Made by a program: the position numbers and the translations under genes | Part shown: piece by piece, positions 53,376-61,974 of the stretch | How the letters are laid out: the number at the start of each line of letters is the position of its first letter | Numbering within the stretch: the first letter of the stretch is position 1 | The notes under the pieces: model-generated | Database searches by the model: none | What the model was told of the DNA's origin: nothing | The model's input: the letters and a program-made list of their open reading frames with translations, nothing else | From: an uncultured Actinomycetes bacterium | GTDB lineage: Bacteria > Actinomycetota > Thermoleophilia > Solirubrobacterales > 70-9 | Reading direction: 5' to 3' | Assembly (NCBI GenBank): GCA_937907435.1 | Contig: CALCIA010000137.1 | Location: forward strand, 62,001 to 126,000 | Length of the DNA: 64,000 nucleotides

Positions 53376-55103
53376 TCACCCGGCCGGGGTCTGCGCCTCC
53401 GCCGGCGGCTCCTCTTCGCTGACCGGCTCGACAGTCTCGACGGGCCTTCCCCGATCATTCTCTCGGTCCGTCGCAGAAAGCATTTGAAAGATGTCGGTTT
53501 GTACCCACTCACCGTCCAGCTCTTCGTCTTGTTCCTCCAGGTCTTTGGTCTCCGCGATCTTCTCGGGCACCGGCCTGTCGGCCGCTCCTGGGGTGTAGAC
53601 GAATTGCGCCCGTCGAGTTTCCCGCCGTCCCGTCGGGGTCCAGAATTCGATCTGCCGGATTCGCTCGGAACGGGTGCCCGTCCAGTTGCTCAGGTCCAAG
53701 GTGAAGCCGACGAACCGCCTTCCTCGATATGACCCTGCCTGGACGGAGAGATTGCCGATCTGATGCAGGAGGCGGAGATCCGCCAACGCCTGTATCTCTT
53801 TGCCCCACTGCTCCTCTTGAAGGTGCGTCCCCTCCACCAGGAAGACGTTCGTCCCGTTGACGTCCAGGCAGAATTTTGCGACGTCGGACAGTCGTTCGCG
53901 GACGGCATCCGCCTGCGGCCCTGCATCGCGGGCTAAGTCTTCCTGCTTGAGCGCGGAGAGTCCGGCTGCGGACTCGTTCACGTCCTCAGCGCCGATCCGA
54001 TTACGTGGCCGTGAAGGATTAGCGGTCCGCTCGTTGGCATTCCTCAGCGCACTCTGCGTCAGGTGCAGGTAGTCGCGCGCCACGCCACCCGATCCGAGGA
54101 CGAGTCGCTGACGTCCGCCGTCAGTCAGAAGGGTGTCGAGAGGCACGCCAAGAGGCTCACAGATTCCCGACAAGACATCCTCAAGGAAGCTCTGCGCTGC
54201 CTGGAAGCGCTCAAGGGTTATGTCGAGGGAGATCTCGGCCGCATCCTGGCCAATCTGCATGCCACGCGGAGGGTCGCCTTCGACGAAAGGCTGCAGCCGA
54301 TGACGGACGCCGCAGATCTTGAGCCAGATGTCGAGGTTCTTGACGACCTGATGTAGGTACGCCAGGACATCGGGCTGGTCGTTGAAAGGAACGTGGTAGA
54401 AGTCGTCGAGCACGATCAAGGTCGCCTTCTGCCCGAGCATCGACTGTGCTTCGGAGAGGACTTCACGGATCGGGACGGCCGCGCCGAGGAGCCCGTCCAT
54501 CTTGGTCCGCTCTTCCGTGCCCTCGGAACTGTTCTCGCTCGAGCTACCTCGCTCCACTTCCCCGCCGGCGTCGACGCCTACCCCGTGTCGTTTGAGGGGC
54601 AGTCGAGCGCTGAATGATCTCTTGGTACCCCTGTCCTGAAGTTCTTTGACCGTGTGCCGAGCAACCTGGGGAGCCGCGAGGAGGTTCTTCATGGTTCGGA
54701 TCAATCTCCGGAGCCGCCTCCGCACCCGAAATCGACGAACCCGTTCGTCGAGCCGGAGCAACGGTGGTTTTAGACGATCGTCGAGTCCGGAAAGCAACTC
54801 GATCACCATCTCGATCAGCACATCGGGATATGGCCGATTCCTGAGAGTCTCGACATCAATGAAGACCACGGAGTGTGCGTCCTCGCCATCCGAACTGGCG
54901 ATTTTGCGCAGGAGCGTCGACTTGCCGACTCCGCGACGACCGAGGACGAACTGGTGTCGGCGCGTCGCCGTCTCCTCCAAGATGCCGATACGAGGGGGGA
55001 CAAAACGTCCAGCCGTCCGTTTGTCGGCGCGCGCCGCCTCGGCAAGAGCGGCCAGGAGGGCCGGAAGCTGATCGTCGGAAATGGCGTCAATTCGGTCTAC
55101 CAT
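53376..55103 (-). CDS. P-loop AAA/STAND-like ATPase, candidate defence protein
   Basis: In this 575-residue protein, Walker A is GRRGVGKST (residues 55-63) after a strand QFVLG, and Walker B is LIVLDDFYHVPF (229-240), the pattern of ORC/Cdc6- and STAND-type ATPases. Between them is an Arg-rich segment (about 120-175) and a Ser/Glu insert (about 180-200). A helical lid follows (LERFQAAQSFLEDVLSGI) and an acidic tail ends the chain. It is divergent from the nuclease-like gene at 55236. No membrane segments. The function is inferred only from context. Confidence 0.65.
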   Translation of the reverse strand: MVDRIDAISDDQLPALLAALAEAARADKRTAGRFVPPRIGILEETATRRHQFVLGRRGVGKSTLLRKIASSDGEDAHSVVFIDVETLRNRPYPDVLIEMVIELLSGLDDRLKPPLLRLDERVRRFRVRRRLRRLIRTMKNLLAAPQVARHTVKELQDRGTKRSFSARLPLKRHGVGVDAGGEVERGSSSENSSEGTEERTKMDGLLGAAVPIREVLSEAQSMLGQKATLIVLDDFYHVPFNDQPDVLAYLHQVVKNLDIWLKICGVRHRLQPFVEGDPPRGMQIGQDAAEISLDITLERFQAAQSFLEDVLSGICEPLGVPLDTLLTDGGRQRLVLGSGGVARDYLHLTQSALRNANERTANPSRPRNRIGAEDVNESAAGLSALKQEDLARDAGPQADAVRERLSDVAKFCLDVNGTNVFLVEGTHLQEEQWGKEIQALADLRLLHQIGNLSVQAGSYRGRRFVGFTLDLSNWTGTRSERIRQIEFWTPTGRRETRRAQFVYTPGAADRPVPEKIAETKDLEEQDEELDGEWVQTDIFQMLSATDRENDRGRPVETVEPVSEEEPPAEAQTPAG

Positions 55104-55235
55104 GAGGCCAGACTCTATTAATCATCTGCCCCCATTAGTTCGATGGAGTCCGCCAGCTGCGGGCTCCCCTCAAGGCAAGTGGCAAGGGAGATAGGTTCCT
55201 TCCGGTCGGCGGGGCCAGGGGGAGGTACGCATCGG

Positions 55236-57398
55236 ATGTCCCAAAGTAAGAGCGAGACTGGAGACGCTGACCGTCTGCCGGCAAATTTCCGACGTTCGCT
55301 TGAGCTCGGCGCGCGGGTCATCGGCTCCCTAGGCGACGGTGCCGATCTTGTGCAGGAGATTGCCGAGAAAAGAAAGGTACTTCGGGAGGTTCTCGATCCG
55401 CACGACGCGGTTCACTTGATGGGGCAGTTGTGTATGGCGGAGTCCTTCATCGACCCGGACACCTATGCCGAGAGCGAGCATCCAGGGTCGGCATACGTGA
55501 TCGAGGTGGTGGCCGCCGAGCTCCTCGGCCGAGATGACCGTGCGGGCTCCCGGGATGCCAGTGCGATCGACGCAAATGTTCTCGGCCCGATCCGAGACCT
55601 GGCAGCCGAGGCGACGATCCTCGAGTCCTTCCGGCGTCAGGTCACTGCCGGCTTCTGGGATGGCCCGGAAGGGGCCGCTCGCGGCCGCGCCGCGGCCCAC
55701 CACCTCTACTTGCGAAATCCGGGATGGTGGTGGCAGGAGTATGAGACGCTGCGCGGGCTCTTCGGCGAGGAGCGGTTCGCGACCCGCCTGCGCGAGCGAC
55801 TCGGATTTGACTGCGAGGCGGCGATCGCGATCTCGGACGCGGTCCCCGGTCTCGTCCGAGATCGCATGATGAGCCGGATGGAGTCCGCTCGCGACGATCG
55901 GGAAGAGTTCGGCCCTGGCAATCCCGCGTTCGACTGGGCCGAATCTGTGTTCGACGGCAAATGGAAGTCGGACCCGACCAATGCCGCGCGGATCATTCCG
56001 CTCGTCTGGGCGATGAACACTCTCGGAGAGGCCTGCCTGTTGTCGCCTACGGAGGCAGCGGCCGCGGCGGGTGTGAGCAAAGAGGTTGGCACCGCGTATC
56101 TAGAGCGGATGTCGCTCTCCTTTGGCCAGCGGGAGGAAGACCTGTTTGCGCTCGCGGAGGCGGTCCGCTGGCATCCCTACGTCAAGGTGAACGACGACGC
56201 CTACTTCCTCACCATTCCAGGAGCGGACCTGTGGGCCTTGCGGCCCGTCTTCGAGGGCGCGTTGAAAGACGGCGCTAGTTACACCAAGCATCGCGGCCGA
56301 TGGCTGGAGCGCCGCGCCGCGGAGATTCTTGGCCCGATCCTTGAGCCCGACGAGACGCATCATTCGGTGCGCTTTCACGATGCGGAGCGCCAGGGCGAGA
56401 TGGACGTCTTGATGCGGTGCGGCTCGACCGCTGTGGTGGTGGAGGCAAAGAGCGCCACTCTGCGACCTGGTGCCAGACGCGGGGGCGAGGCCCTTATCAG
56501 CCATCTACGCGAGAACCTGACGAAGGCGGCAAGACAGGGGGCGCAGGCCAAGGAAATTCTGCTCGATTCGAAGCCGTTGACCGAGCCGTCCGGAAAAGAG
56601 GTCAAGTTGGCCGAGAAGGTGACCGAGGTTCAGACGATCGTGGTCACGCTCGACGATCTCTCCGCGGTGGCACCCGTGCTTTGGGAACTTGAGGGCACCC
56701 GGACGATGCCCGAAGGCGTCACTGCGCCGTGGGTCGTCAACCTGAACGAGCTCATGGCGGTAGCCGCGACGACCCGGTGGCCTGTGCAGCTCATACATTT
56801 CCTGCGCCGCCGGTCCCGGCTGAACGAGCTCGGCCGCTTCGTGGCGAGCGATGAGCTCGACTGGTGGATGCACTACCTGAAGCTGGGCCTCTACTTCGAG
56901 AAGGAAACCGGGGAGGAGCGCATTCGCTACACGTCGTTGACCGACCCACTGGACCAGTGGATGCTCTATGAGCAGGGGATACGCACCGAGCCGGCGCCGA
57001 AACCAGAGATGAAGATCCCGGCGGGGTCGACCGACTTTCTCGACCTCCTGTGCTCGGAGCGTCCCCCAGGCTGGGTACAGGCCGGTTGCGCTCTCTTGGA
57101 CGCAGACAGCGATGCGCAGAGGGAGCTCTGGAAGGGCATGAAGAAATTAAGGAAGCTCGCGCGCAAGCGCAAGCGGGTCCAGCGCGTCGCGTTGACCTTC
57201 AAGGAGCCCGCGCCCTTGCTCTTCTGCGGGATCGCAGGGCTCGAGCCGCCGGGAGACGCCTTGCTTGAGTCCCTGAAGATCCAGGTCGCCGAACGTTTCG
57301 ACGAACTGGGGCCTCAACGGACCCTGGCCATCGGTAGCTCGGTTTCCAGCAGGCGGGCATACGACGCGCTCTTGGTGGTGGATCGGCCCAAGCAGTGA
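55236..57398 (+). CDS. Large protein with PD-(D/E)XK nuclease motif, candidate defence effector
   Basis: This 720-residue protein has an N-terminal 330 residues that are helical (LRNPGWWWQEYETLRGLFGE, AAAAGVSKEVGTAYLERMSL). Residues about 360-410 fit a PD-(D/E)XK nuclease: an ERRAAEIL helix with E, then D390-x12-E403-A-K405 (GEMDVLM ... VVVEAKS). The C-terminal 200 residues hold no named domain. The ATG at 55236 was chosen for its GGGAGG. It and the divergent ATPase gene share an AT-rich intergenic region (55104-55235). Confidence 0.65.
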   Translation: MSQSKSETGDADRLPANFRRSLELGARVIGSLGDGADLVQEIAEKRKVLREVLDPHDAVHLMGQLCMAESFIDPDTYAESEHPGSAYVIEVVAAELLGRDDRAGSRDASAIDANVLGPIRDLAAEATILESFRRQVTAGFWDGPEGAARGRAAAHHLYLRNPGWWWQEYETLRGLFGEERFATRLRERLGFDCEAAIAISDAVPGLVRDRMMSRMESARDDREEFGPGNPAFDWAESVFDGKWKSDPTNAARIIPLVWAMNTLGEACLLSPTEAAAAAGVSKEVGTAYLERMSLSFGQREEDLFALAEAVRWHPYVKVNDDAYFLTIPGADLWALRPVFEGALKDGASYTKHRGRWLERRAAEILGPILEPDETHHSVRFHDAERQGEMDVLMRCGSTAVVVEAKSATLRPGARRGGEALISHLRENLTKAARQGAQAKEILLDSKPLTEPSGKEVKLAEKVTEVQTIVVTLDDLSAVAPVLWELEGTRTMPEGVTAPWVVNLNELMAVAATTRWPVQLIHFLRRRSRLNELGRFVASDELDWWMHYLKLGLYFEKETGEERIRYTSLTDPLDQWMLYEQGIRTEPAPKPEMKIPAGSTDFLDLLCSERPPGWVQAGCALLDADSDAQRELWKGMKKLRKLARKRKRVQRVALTFKEPAPLLFCGIAGLEPPGDALLESLKIQVAERFDELGPQRTLAIGSSVSSRRAYDALLVVDRPKQ

Positions 57399-57419
57399 AC
57401 GACATGCGGGTGCGACTCC

Positions 57420-58196
57420 GTGTGCAGCAGGACGGTCGGTAGTTCCTTGAAAGCCGACCGAAAGCCTGAAACCCTCGACGGGATGCCGAGTGCGGTGCGG
57501 GACCCGCGAGAACCGGGGGAGGGATCGCCGGCTCTGGTCCATCGCGAGGATCTCTTCGCGGCCCGCCGCTATCTGGATCGCCTGCGAGTCCACCACTTGG
57601 ACCTGACGCGACGATTCATGGAGGCTGACGGCAACCTCTATTCGATCGATCTCGTCATCGGCGCGGTGATGAGCCGCTCGTACTCATTGATCGACGGCTT
57701 CATCTTCGCCTTCGACACCTGGAACCTGATCGTCGCGGCGCCGCTTCTGCGGATGCAGTTGGACAGCCTCACCCGCCTCGCCTACATCGCCACGGCGCCG
57801 AGGGCGGACGAGGTCGCAGAGTACGTGATCGGTGGAGGCGAGTTCCGAAAGCTGAAGGACGCGGAGGGGCGCCGTCTGACCGACGCCCGGCTGATCGAAC
57901 ACGCCGAGGAGACGCATCCGTGGGTGAAAGGCGTCTATCACGCAACTTCAGGGTGGGTCCATTTCTCCCCGGCGCACGTTGTGGCCAACTGGCAGGTCGA
58001 CGAGGATAGTGAGAGGGTCGCGAATCTAAGTGGGGGGATTCCGATCCAGCCGGACCGGATCCCGGTCTCGATGCTTCAAGAAGTGCTCGGGGCGATGATC
58101 AAAGCGACCGAGGAGATCTTTGGCTACGTGGAGGCGTGGGAGGCGCGAAAGGGCCTCCCGTTAGGACAAGCGCGCGAGCTCGGAAGTCGGGACTGA
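57420..58196 (+). CDS. Helical protein of unknown function, third gene of cargo cluster
   Basis: This protein of about 258 residues (or about 237 from the ATG at 57483; the start is uncertain) has no signal peptide. It is helical, with YSLIDGFIFAFDTWNLIVAA, MQLDSLTRLAYIATAP, then HPWVKGVYHATSGWVHFSPA, which recalls DUF5677-type proteins often found in defence islands; this is from memory and unverified. It follows the nuclease-like gene by 21 bases in the same direction, so it is probably co-transcribed. Confidence 0.55.
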   Translation: MCSRTVGSSLKADRKPETLDGMPSAVRDPREPGEGSPALVHREDLFAARRYLDRLRVHHLDLTRRFMEADGNLYSIDLVIGAVMSRSYSLIDGFIFAFDTWNLIVAAPLLRMQLDSLTRLAYIATAPRADEVAEYVIGGGEFRKLKDAEGRRLTDARLIEHAEETHPWVKGVYHATSGWVHFSPAHVVANWQVDEDSERVANLSGGIPIQPDRIPVSMLQEVLGAMIKATEEIFGYVEAWEARKGLPLGQARELGSRD

Positions 58197-58200
58197 CTCG

Positions 58201-58224
58201 GCGCGGGGTTCGCGAACCCCGCGC
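58201..58224. terminator. Perfect 24-bp palindrome downstream of cargo genes
   Basis: The arms are GCGCGGGGTTCG and its complement. It lies five bases beyond the 57420-58196 stop. It has no T-run, so it may be a terminator or a protein-binding site near the element end. Confidence 0.45.
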
Positions 58225-58375
58225 TCCGGCCGGGTCCGTTGACGAGCTTCGACACAGCCGTGGTGGGGCACGAAATGGGGCACAAAGTCTCACATATTCC
58301 AGCTGATCTCGGCCAAGCCCGTCTCGCGAATTTGGCTTGAAACCTAGCTTGGCATAGCCAAGGCAAGACCCCGGA

Positions 58376-58422
58376 TCGGACTCATAACCCGAAGGTCGCA
58401 GGTTCGAATCCTGCCCCCGCTA
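58376..58422 (+). other. 3' fragment of a tRNA-Met(CAT) gene, probable right attachment site
   Basis: The fragment includes the anticodon arm TCGGA-CTCATAA-CCCGA (anticodon CAT; one mismatch), a perfect T arm GCAGG-TTCGAAT-CCTGC, and the acceptor 3' strand CCCCGCT-A. The 5' half is missing: the preceding 30 bases offer neither the acceptor partner nor a D arm. This is the expected trace of tyrosine-recombinase integration into the 3' end of a tRNA gene, and the original terminator still follows. Confidence 0.7.
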
Positions 58423-58426
58423 TAGA

Positions 58427-58451
58427 AAGCCCCGCAGCCTGCGGGGCTTTT
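58427..58451. terminator. Terminator hairpin after tRNA fragment
   Basis: AAGCCCCGCAG and CTGCGGGGCTT pair with a very short loop and are followed by T residues. It serves the tRNA side and probably the convergent gene at 58466. Confidence 0.8.
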
Positions 58452-58465
58452 GGTGTCTCGGGCCT

Positions 58466-59404
58466 CTAAGCGGGATCGCCGAAGCCAACGATCTCCGTTC
58501 CCTCGGGCACTTCATCTGGCGTAGCGTAGATATGCAGTTCTTCCGGCAGGTCCGATCGCTGGGCTTTCGGATTTCTAACGTGAATCAGCGGCGTGTGAAG
58601 CTCGGCCAAGAACGCCATCAGGAATCCGAGCAGGAAGTCTTTCTGTAGCTCGAACATGTCTGCATCGAAGGCGTCAGTCGGAGTTCGGTGGCCTTCGATG
58701 TCCAGGTAGAGCGACCGTTTCGCGTTGGGGAAGAACTCGTTCGTGTGCGCTATTAGATCGAAGACGTCTCGCGCTGCCCGCTCGAAGTTCTCCTCCGGAT
58801 ATACGCAGTGGTAGAGCGCGATGGCCTTTGCCTCCGTGTTCACTTTTCGAGGTGGAGCATTTGCGGCCCGCAATGTCTTGATGCCTTCTTCGCAGACCTT
58901 GCCTGCCAAAAGAAGCGTCTCTCCGACATTCCGTCCGGCAAGCGTGGCGGCGTACGCTGCGGCGCCTTTTGGGTCCGGGCGCTCTACGGTCAGTTCGTCG
59001 ACCCAGGTGATTCCGAAGACCGTCTCATGGGGAGCCAAAAACTCGTCTGGGGCCAATCCCATGTCGAGCGCGGCCGACCAATCGTGGTGCACCGAGTTGC
59101 GTGCGTAGCGGAGCGCTCGGATCACGTTTCCACTCTCGATACCTACCGTCCAGTCCTGCCCCTTGAACTCGTGGCGGATTCGCTCATCCAGAGTCACCGA
59201 CCAATTGAGAGCCTCGAAAACGGCATTCGACCACTCGATAGCGAGAACCTGGCGGTCGGGGTCGTCGTCCTGATCCGGCTCCGTAAGGTCGTCGCCGCTG
59301 AGGCCGCTTCTGGTGAACCGACCGACCGATCGCATGAAGCCGTAGAGAAGGATCTCCGGCTCCAACCTGTCTCGCCGGAATCCGCTGCCAGGCTCGGCGG
59401 TCAC
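58466..59404 (-). CDS. HEPN-like protein in operon with a VapBC pair
   Basis: From the GTG at 59404 the protein has 312 residues, mostly helical. The stretch ALRYARNSVHHDWSAA contains R102-x4-H107 (RNSVHH), like the Rx4-6H motif of HEPN ribonucleases. The rest (AYAATLAGRNVGETLL, FERAARDVFDLIAHTNEF) is helical and unassigned. The start lies two bases past the PIN gene's stop (TAGAGGTG), so translation is coupled. The HEPN label is tentative; the family is otherwise unrecognised. Confidence 0.5.
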   Translation of the reverse strand: MTAEPGSGFRRDRLEPEILLYGFMRSVGRFTRSGLSGDDLTEPDQDDDPDRQVLAIEWSNAVFEALNWSVTLDERIRHEFKGQDWTVGIESGNVIRALRYARNSVHHDWSAALDMGLAPDEFLAPHETVFGITWVDELTVERPDPKGAAAYAATLAGRNVGETLLLAGKVCEEGIKTLRAANAPPRKVNTEAKAIALYHCVYPEENFERAARDVFDLIAHTNEFFPNAKRSLYLDIEGHRTPTDAFDADMFELQKDFLLGFLMAFLAELHTPLIHVRNPKAQRSDLPEELHIYATPDEVPEGTEIVGFGDPA

Positions 59405-59406
59405 CT

Positions 59407-59832
59407 CTATCGCGACCTCTCGTCGCCTGTATCCGTGGGGAGCGCCGCAAGACCCCTCGAGACGAGGTCGCGCTGGTCGCAGCTGACGAGCTCGTGGCCT
59501 CCTTCGTCGGCCGCCGCCGCGTAGGCGGCGTCGTAGACAGAGATCGTGTGACGCTCGGCGATCTCCGAGGCTTTCTTCAGGAGGGTGTCCGTCGAAGGGA
59601 TGACGCCGCCGTCGTCGGCGAGTCGCTCGATCGTTGCCAGAAGCGGTGCGACCGACTCCGGCGCGCGCCATGCTCGCACGGCGACATTCGCGACCTCGTA
59701 TCGGGCGAGATCCAGGGTGGCGAGGGTGGCATCCTCGTCTTCAAGGATGGTGCGAGCCGACTCGTGATGGTCGTCTTCGGGATCGAAGGCAGCGAGCAGG
59801 ACGCTTGCGTCCAGGAGGAGGAGCGTCGTCAC
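59407..59832 (-). CDS. vapC: PIN domain toxin, VapC-like
   Basis: This is a 141-residue protein with the PIN-family pattern: LLLLDASVLLAAF (D8 metal ligand), LDLARYEVANVAVRAW with E, then SVYDAAYAAAADEG and LVSCDQRDL with the remaining acidic residues. VapC toxins cleave tRNA or rRNA. The start overlaps the antitoxin gene stop by 4 bases, the usual arrangement. Confidence 0.88.
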   Translation of the reverse strand: MTTLLLLDASVLLAAFDPEDDHHESARTILEDEDATLATLDLARYEVANVAVRAWRAPESVAPLLATIERLADDGGVIPSTDTLLKKASEIAERHTISVYDAAYAAAADEGGHELVSCDQRDLVSRGLAALPTDTGDERSR

Positions 59833-60056
59833 GGTTCGGGCCGCGTCGACTTCACCCGTTCGGCGGCGTGTCCGCCGTGGGGTGAGGCCTCACGAAGCAG
59901 CGATCGCATCGCCGCCGCGCGGGTTTCCCGTCGTCGGCGTAGGGCCGCGTCGGCGAACTCTCGCATGACGGCGCTGCGGGTCGTGCCGCCTCGGCGCGCC
60001 TCGGCGTCGACCTCGGCGAGCAGATCGTCCGGGAGCGAAACCATGACCTTTGCCAT
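59829..60056 (-). CDS. vapB: Ribbon-helix-helix antitoxin, VapB-like
   Basis: This is a 75-residue protein. The strand AKVMVSLPDDLLAEVDAEAR and RGGTTRSAVMREFADAALRR form an RHH DNA-binding fold, followed by a basic tail that should bind the toxin. A dyad (60064-60079) lies 8 bases upstream of the ATG, as expected for autoregulation. Confidence 0.85.
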   Translation of the reverse strand: MAKVMVSLPDDLLAEVDAEARRGGTTRSAVMREFADAALRRRRETRAAAMRSLLREASPHGGHAAERVKSTRPEP

Positions 60057-60063
60057 GTCGTGA

Positions 60064-60079
60064 GTATACCCAGGTATAC
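60064..60079. promoter_or_regulatory. Operator of the VapBC operon
   Basis: This perfect dyad GTATACC-CA-GGTATAC lies directly before the vapB start. It is probably bound by the VapB RHH dimer. Confidence 0.65.
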
Positions 60080-60159
60080 CGGCTGCTTTTGTGAGGGAAG
60101 GGGATTCGCGGCGAGGAAATTAGACGGGTCCTGGCGCTGTTGAATCGCATCGATCCCAG

Positions 60160-60180
60160 TTGGCGACACTGTGTCGCTAA
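60160..60180. promoter_or_regulatory. TetR-type operator of the ABC operon
   Basis: This dyad has the core GCGACAC-T-GTGTCGC (60163-60177), extended by TTG/TAA with one mismatch. It lies 13 bases before the ABC permease GTG. The TetR gene at 61975 in the same operon is the obvious candidate regulator. Confidence 0.65.
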
Positions 60181-60192
60181 GATCGGAGGCCC

Positions 60193-61281
60193 GTGTTTCT
60201 TGCCTTGCGCGACCTTCGCCGCGGCTGGCGCCGCTTCGCCCTCGTCGGCCTCGTCGTCGGCCTGGTTGCGATGCTCTCGACGGTCCTGACCGGGCTCGCC
60301 GACGGTCTTGTCAGGGACGGCACCTCCGGCCTGCGGGCACTGCCGATCACCCACCTCGCCTTCGCCCCCCACTCGGAAGCGGTCTTCAGCCGCTCGACCC
60401 TGGACGAGCGGGCGCTGCGGAGGTGGCGCGCGGTGCCGGGTGCCGAAGCGACCCCGATCGGGGTCTCCTTCGTCAACGCCGCCCCGGTCGGCGGGGGGCG
60501 CAGCATCGATCTCGCCCTCTTCGGCGTCCGGAACGGCTCCTTCCTCGCCCGCGAGAGCGAGGGCATCCATGGCTCCGGGCTGAACGGGATCGTTCTCTCC
60601 TCCGAGCTGCGTGAAGAAGGCGCCCGGCTCGGCGGCCGCTACCGCATCGGCGGGCCGACGGCGGCGGCGCTGCGGGTCCAGGGCTTCACCTTCGGCGGCT
60701 CCTACGGGCACGTCTCGATCGCCTTCGTGCCGCTCTCGACCTGGCAGCGGATCGCCTACGGCAGCCCCGGCGGGCGCTTCTCGGCAATTGCCCTGCGCCT
60801 GCCGCCGGGGGTCGACGTCGCCGCCGTCGACCGCGCCGCGGGGACCGAAACGAAGACCAAGGAAGCGGCCTACGACGGCTCCCCCGGATTCAGCGCCGAG
60901 ACCGCGACGATGACCCTGATCCGCGCCTTCCTGCTGCTGATCTCGGCCCTCGTCGTCGGCGCCTTCTTCACCGTGCTGACGGTGCAGCGGACGCAGCAGA
61001 TCGGGCTGCTGAAGGCGCTCGGGGCATCGAGCTGGTTCGTCCTGCGCGACGGCGTCGGCCAGGTGGCGATGGTGATCCTCGCGGCGACCGCGGTGGGGGC
61101 CGCGGGTGGCACCGCGGTGATCGCCGCCCTCGACGGCGGCTCGGTCCCGGTCGCGCTGTTGCCCGGCAACATCCTCACCGGCTCGGCCTTGCTGGTCGCC
61201 GCCGGCATCGGCGCGAGCCTCGCCTGCTTCCGCCGCATCACCCGGGTCGAGCCGGTGATCTCGCTGGGGGCACAGCCGTGA
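60193..61281 (+). CDS. ABC transporter permease, MacB/FtsX-like
   Basis: This 362-residue protein has an N-terminal membrane segment (about 15-40), a long extracytoplasmic domain (about 45-250) and three C-terminal helices with the FtsX-type TVQRTQQIGLLKALGASS. This half-permease works with the ATPase encoded next (4-base overlap). The substrate is unknown; lipoprotein or drug export is typical. GTG start after CGGAGG. It is regulated through the dyad at 60160-60180. Confidence 0.88.
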   Translation: MFLALRDLRRGWRRFALVGLVVGLVAMLSTVLTGLADGLVRDGTSGLRALPITHLAFAPHSEAVFSRSTLDERALRRWRAVPGAEATPIGVSFVNAAPVGGGRSIDLALFGVRNGSFLARESEGIHGSGLNGIVLSSELREEGARLGGRYRIGGPTAAALRVQGFTFGGSYGHVSIAFVPLSTWQRIAYGSPGGRFSAIALRLPPGVDVAAVDRAAGTETKTKEAAYDGSPGFSAETATMTLIRAFLLLISALVVGAFFTVLTVQRTQQIGLLKALGASSWFVLRDGVGQVAMVILAATAVGAAGGTAVIAALDGGSVPVALLPGNILTGSALLVAAGIGASLACFRRITRVEPVISLGAQP

Positions 61282-61970
61282 GCGCGGCGCTCGCGCTCCG
61301 CGGGGTGACGGTCGGCGTCCCCGACGGGGGCGGCGTGCGGATCCTGCTCGACGCGGTCGAGCTCGAGGTGGCGGTCGGGGAGGTGGTCGCGATCGCGGGC
61401 GCCTCCGGCTCGGGCAAGTCGACCCTGCTCGCGGTCGCCGGCCTGCTCCGGCGGCCCGATGCCGGCGAGGTCGAGGTCGCCGGCATCGCCGGCGCCGGGC
61501 TCTCCGAGCGGCGGCGGGGGGCGATCCGCTCCGAGCACGTCGGGATCGTGTTCCAGAGCGCCAACCTGCTGCCCTCGCTGACCTCACTCGAGCAGCTCGA
61601 GATGGTCGCCCGGATCCGCGGCGAGCGCGGCGCCGGGGTGCGGGCGCGGGCGCGGAAGCTGCTCGCCGAGGTCGGGCTCGAGGCCCACGCCGACCAGCTC
61701 CCGAGCGAGCTGTCCGGGGGCGAGCGCCAGCGGGTCGGCATCGCCCGGGCGCTGATGTCGCGGCCCTCGCTGCTGCTGGCCGACGAGCCGACCGCCGCGC
61801 TCGACGCTTCCCTCTCCGCCGAGATCGCGGCGCTGCTGGTCGCGACGACGCGCGAGCGCGGCATCGCCTGCCTCCTCGCCTCCCACGACGAGGCGCCGCT
61901 GGCGAGCGCCGACCGCCGCCTCGAGCTCTTCGACGGAGCACTGAGGGAGCCGAGCCCGCTGCGAGGATGA
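61278..61970 (+). CDS. ABC transporter ATPase, MacB/LolD type
   Basis: This 230-residue protein has Walker A GASGSGKST, a Q loop around VFQSANLLPSLT, signature LSGGERQRVGIARAL, Walker B LLLADEPTAALD and an H-loop SHDE. It forms the energy module of the exporter with the permease encoded just before. GTG start overlapping the permease stop. Confidence 0.92.
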   Translation: MSAALALRGVTVGVPDGGGVRILLDAVELEVAVGEVVAIAGASGSGKSTLLAVAGLLRRPDAGEVEVAGIAGAGLSERRRGAIRSEHVGIVFQSANLLPSLTSLEQLEMVARIRGERGAGVRARARKLLAEVGLEAHADQLPSELSGGERQRVGIARALMSRPSLLLADEPTAALDASLSAEIAALLVATTRERGIACLLASHDEAPLASADRRLELFDGALREPSPLRG

Positions 61971-61974
61971 GCGC

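Noticed and set aside
58347..58422. Complete tRNA gene
   Set aside because: The upstream 30 bases cannot pair with the acceptor 3' strand and no D arm is present, so only a 3' fragment is supported.
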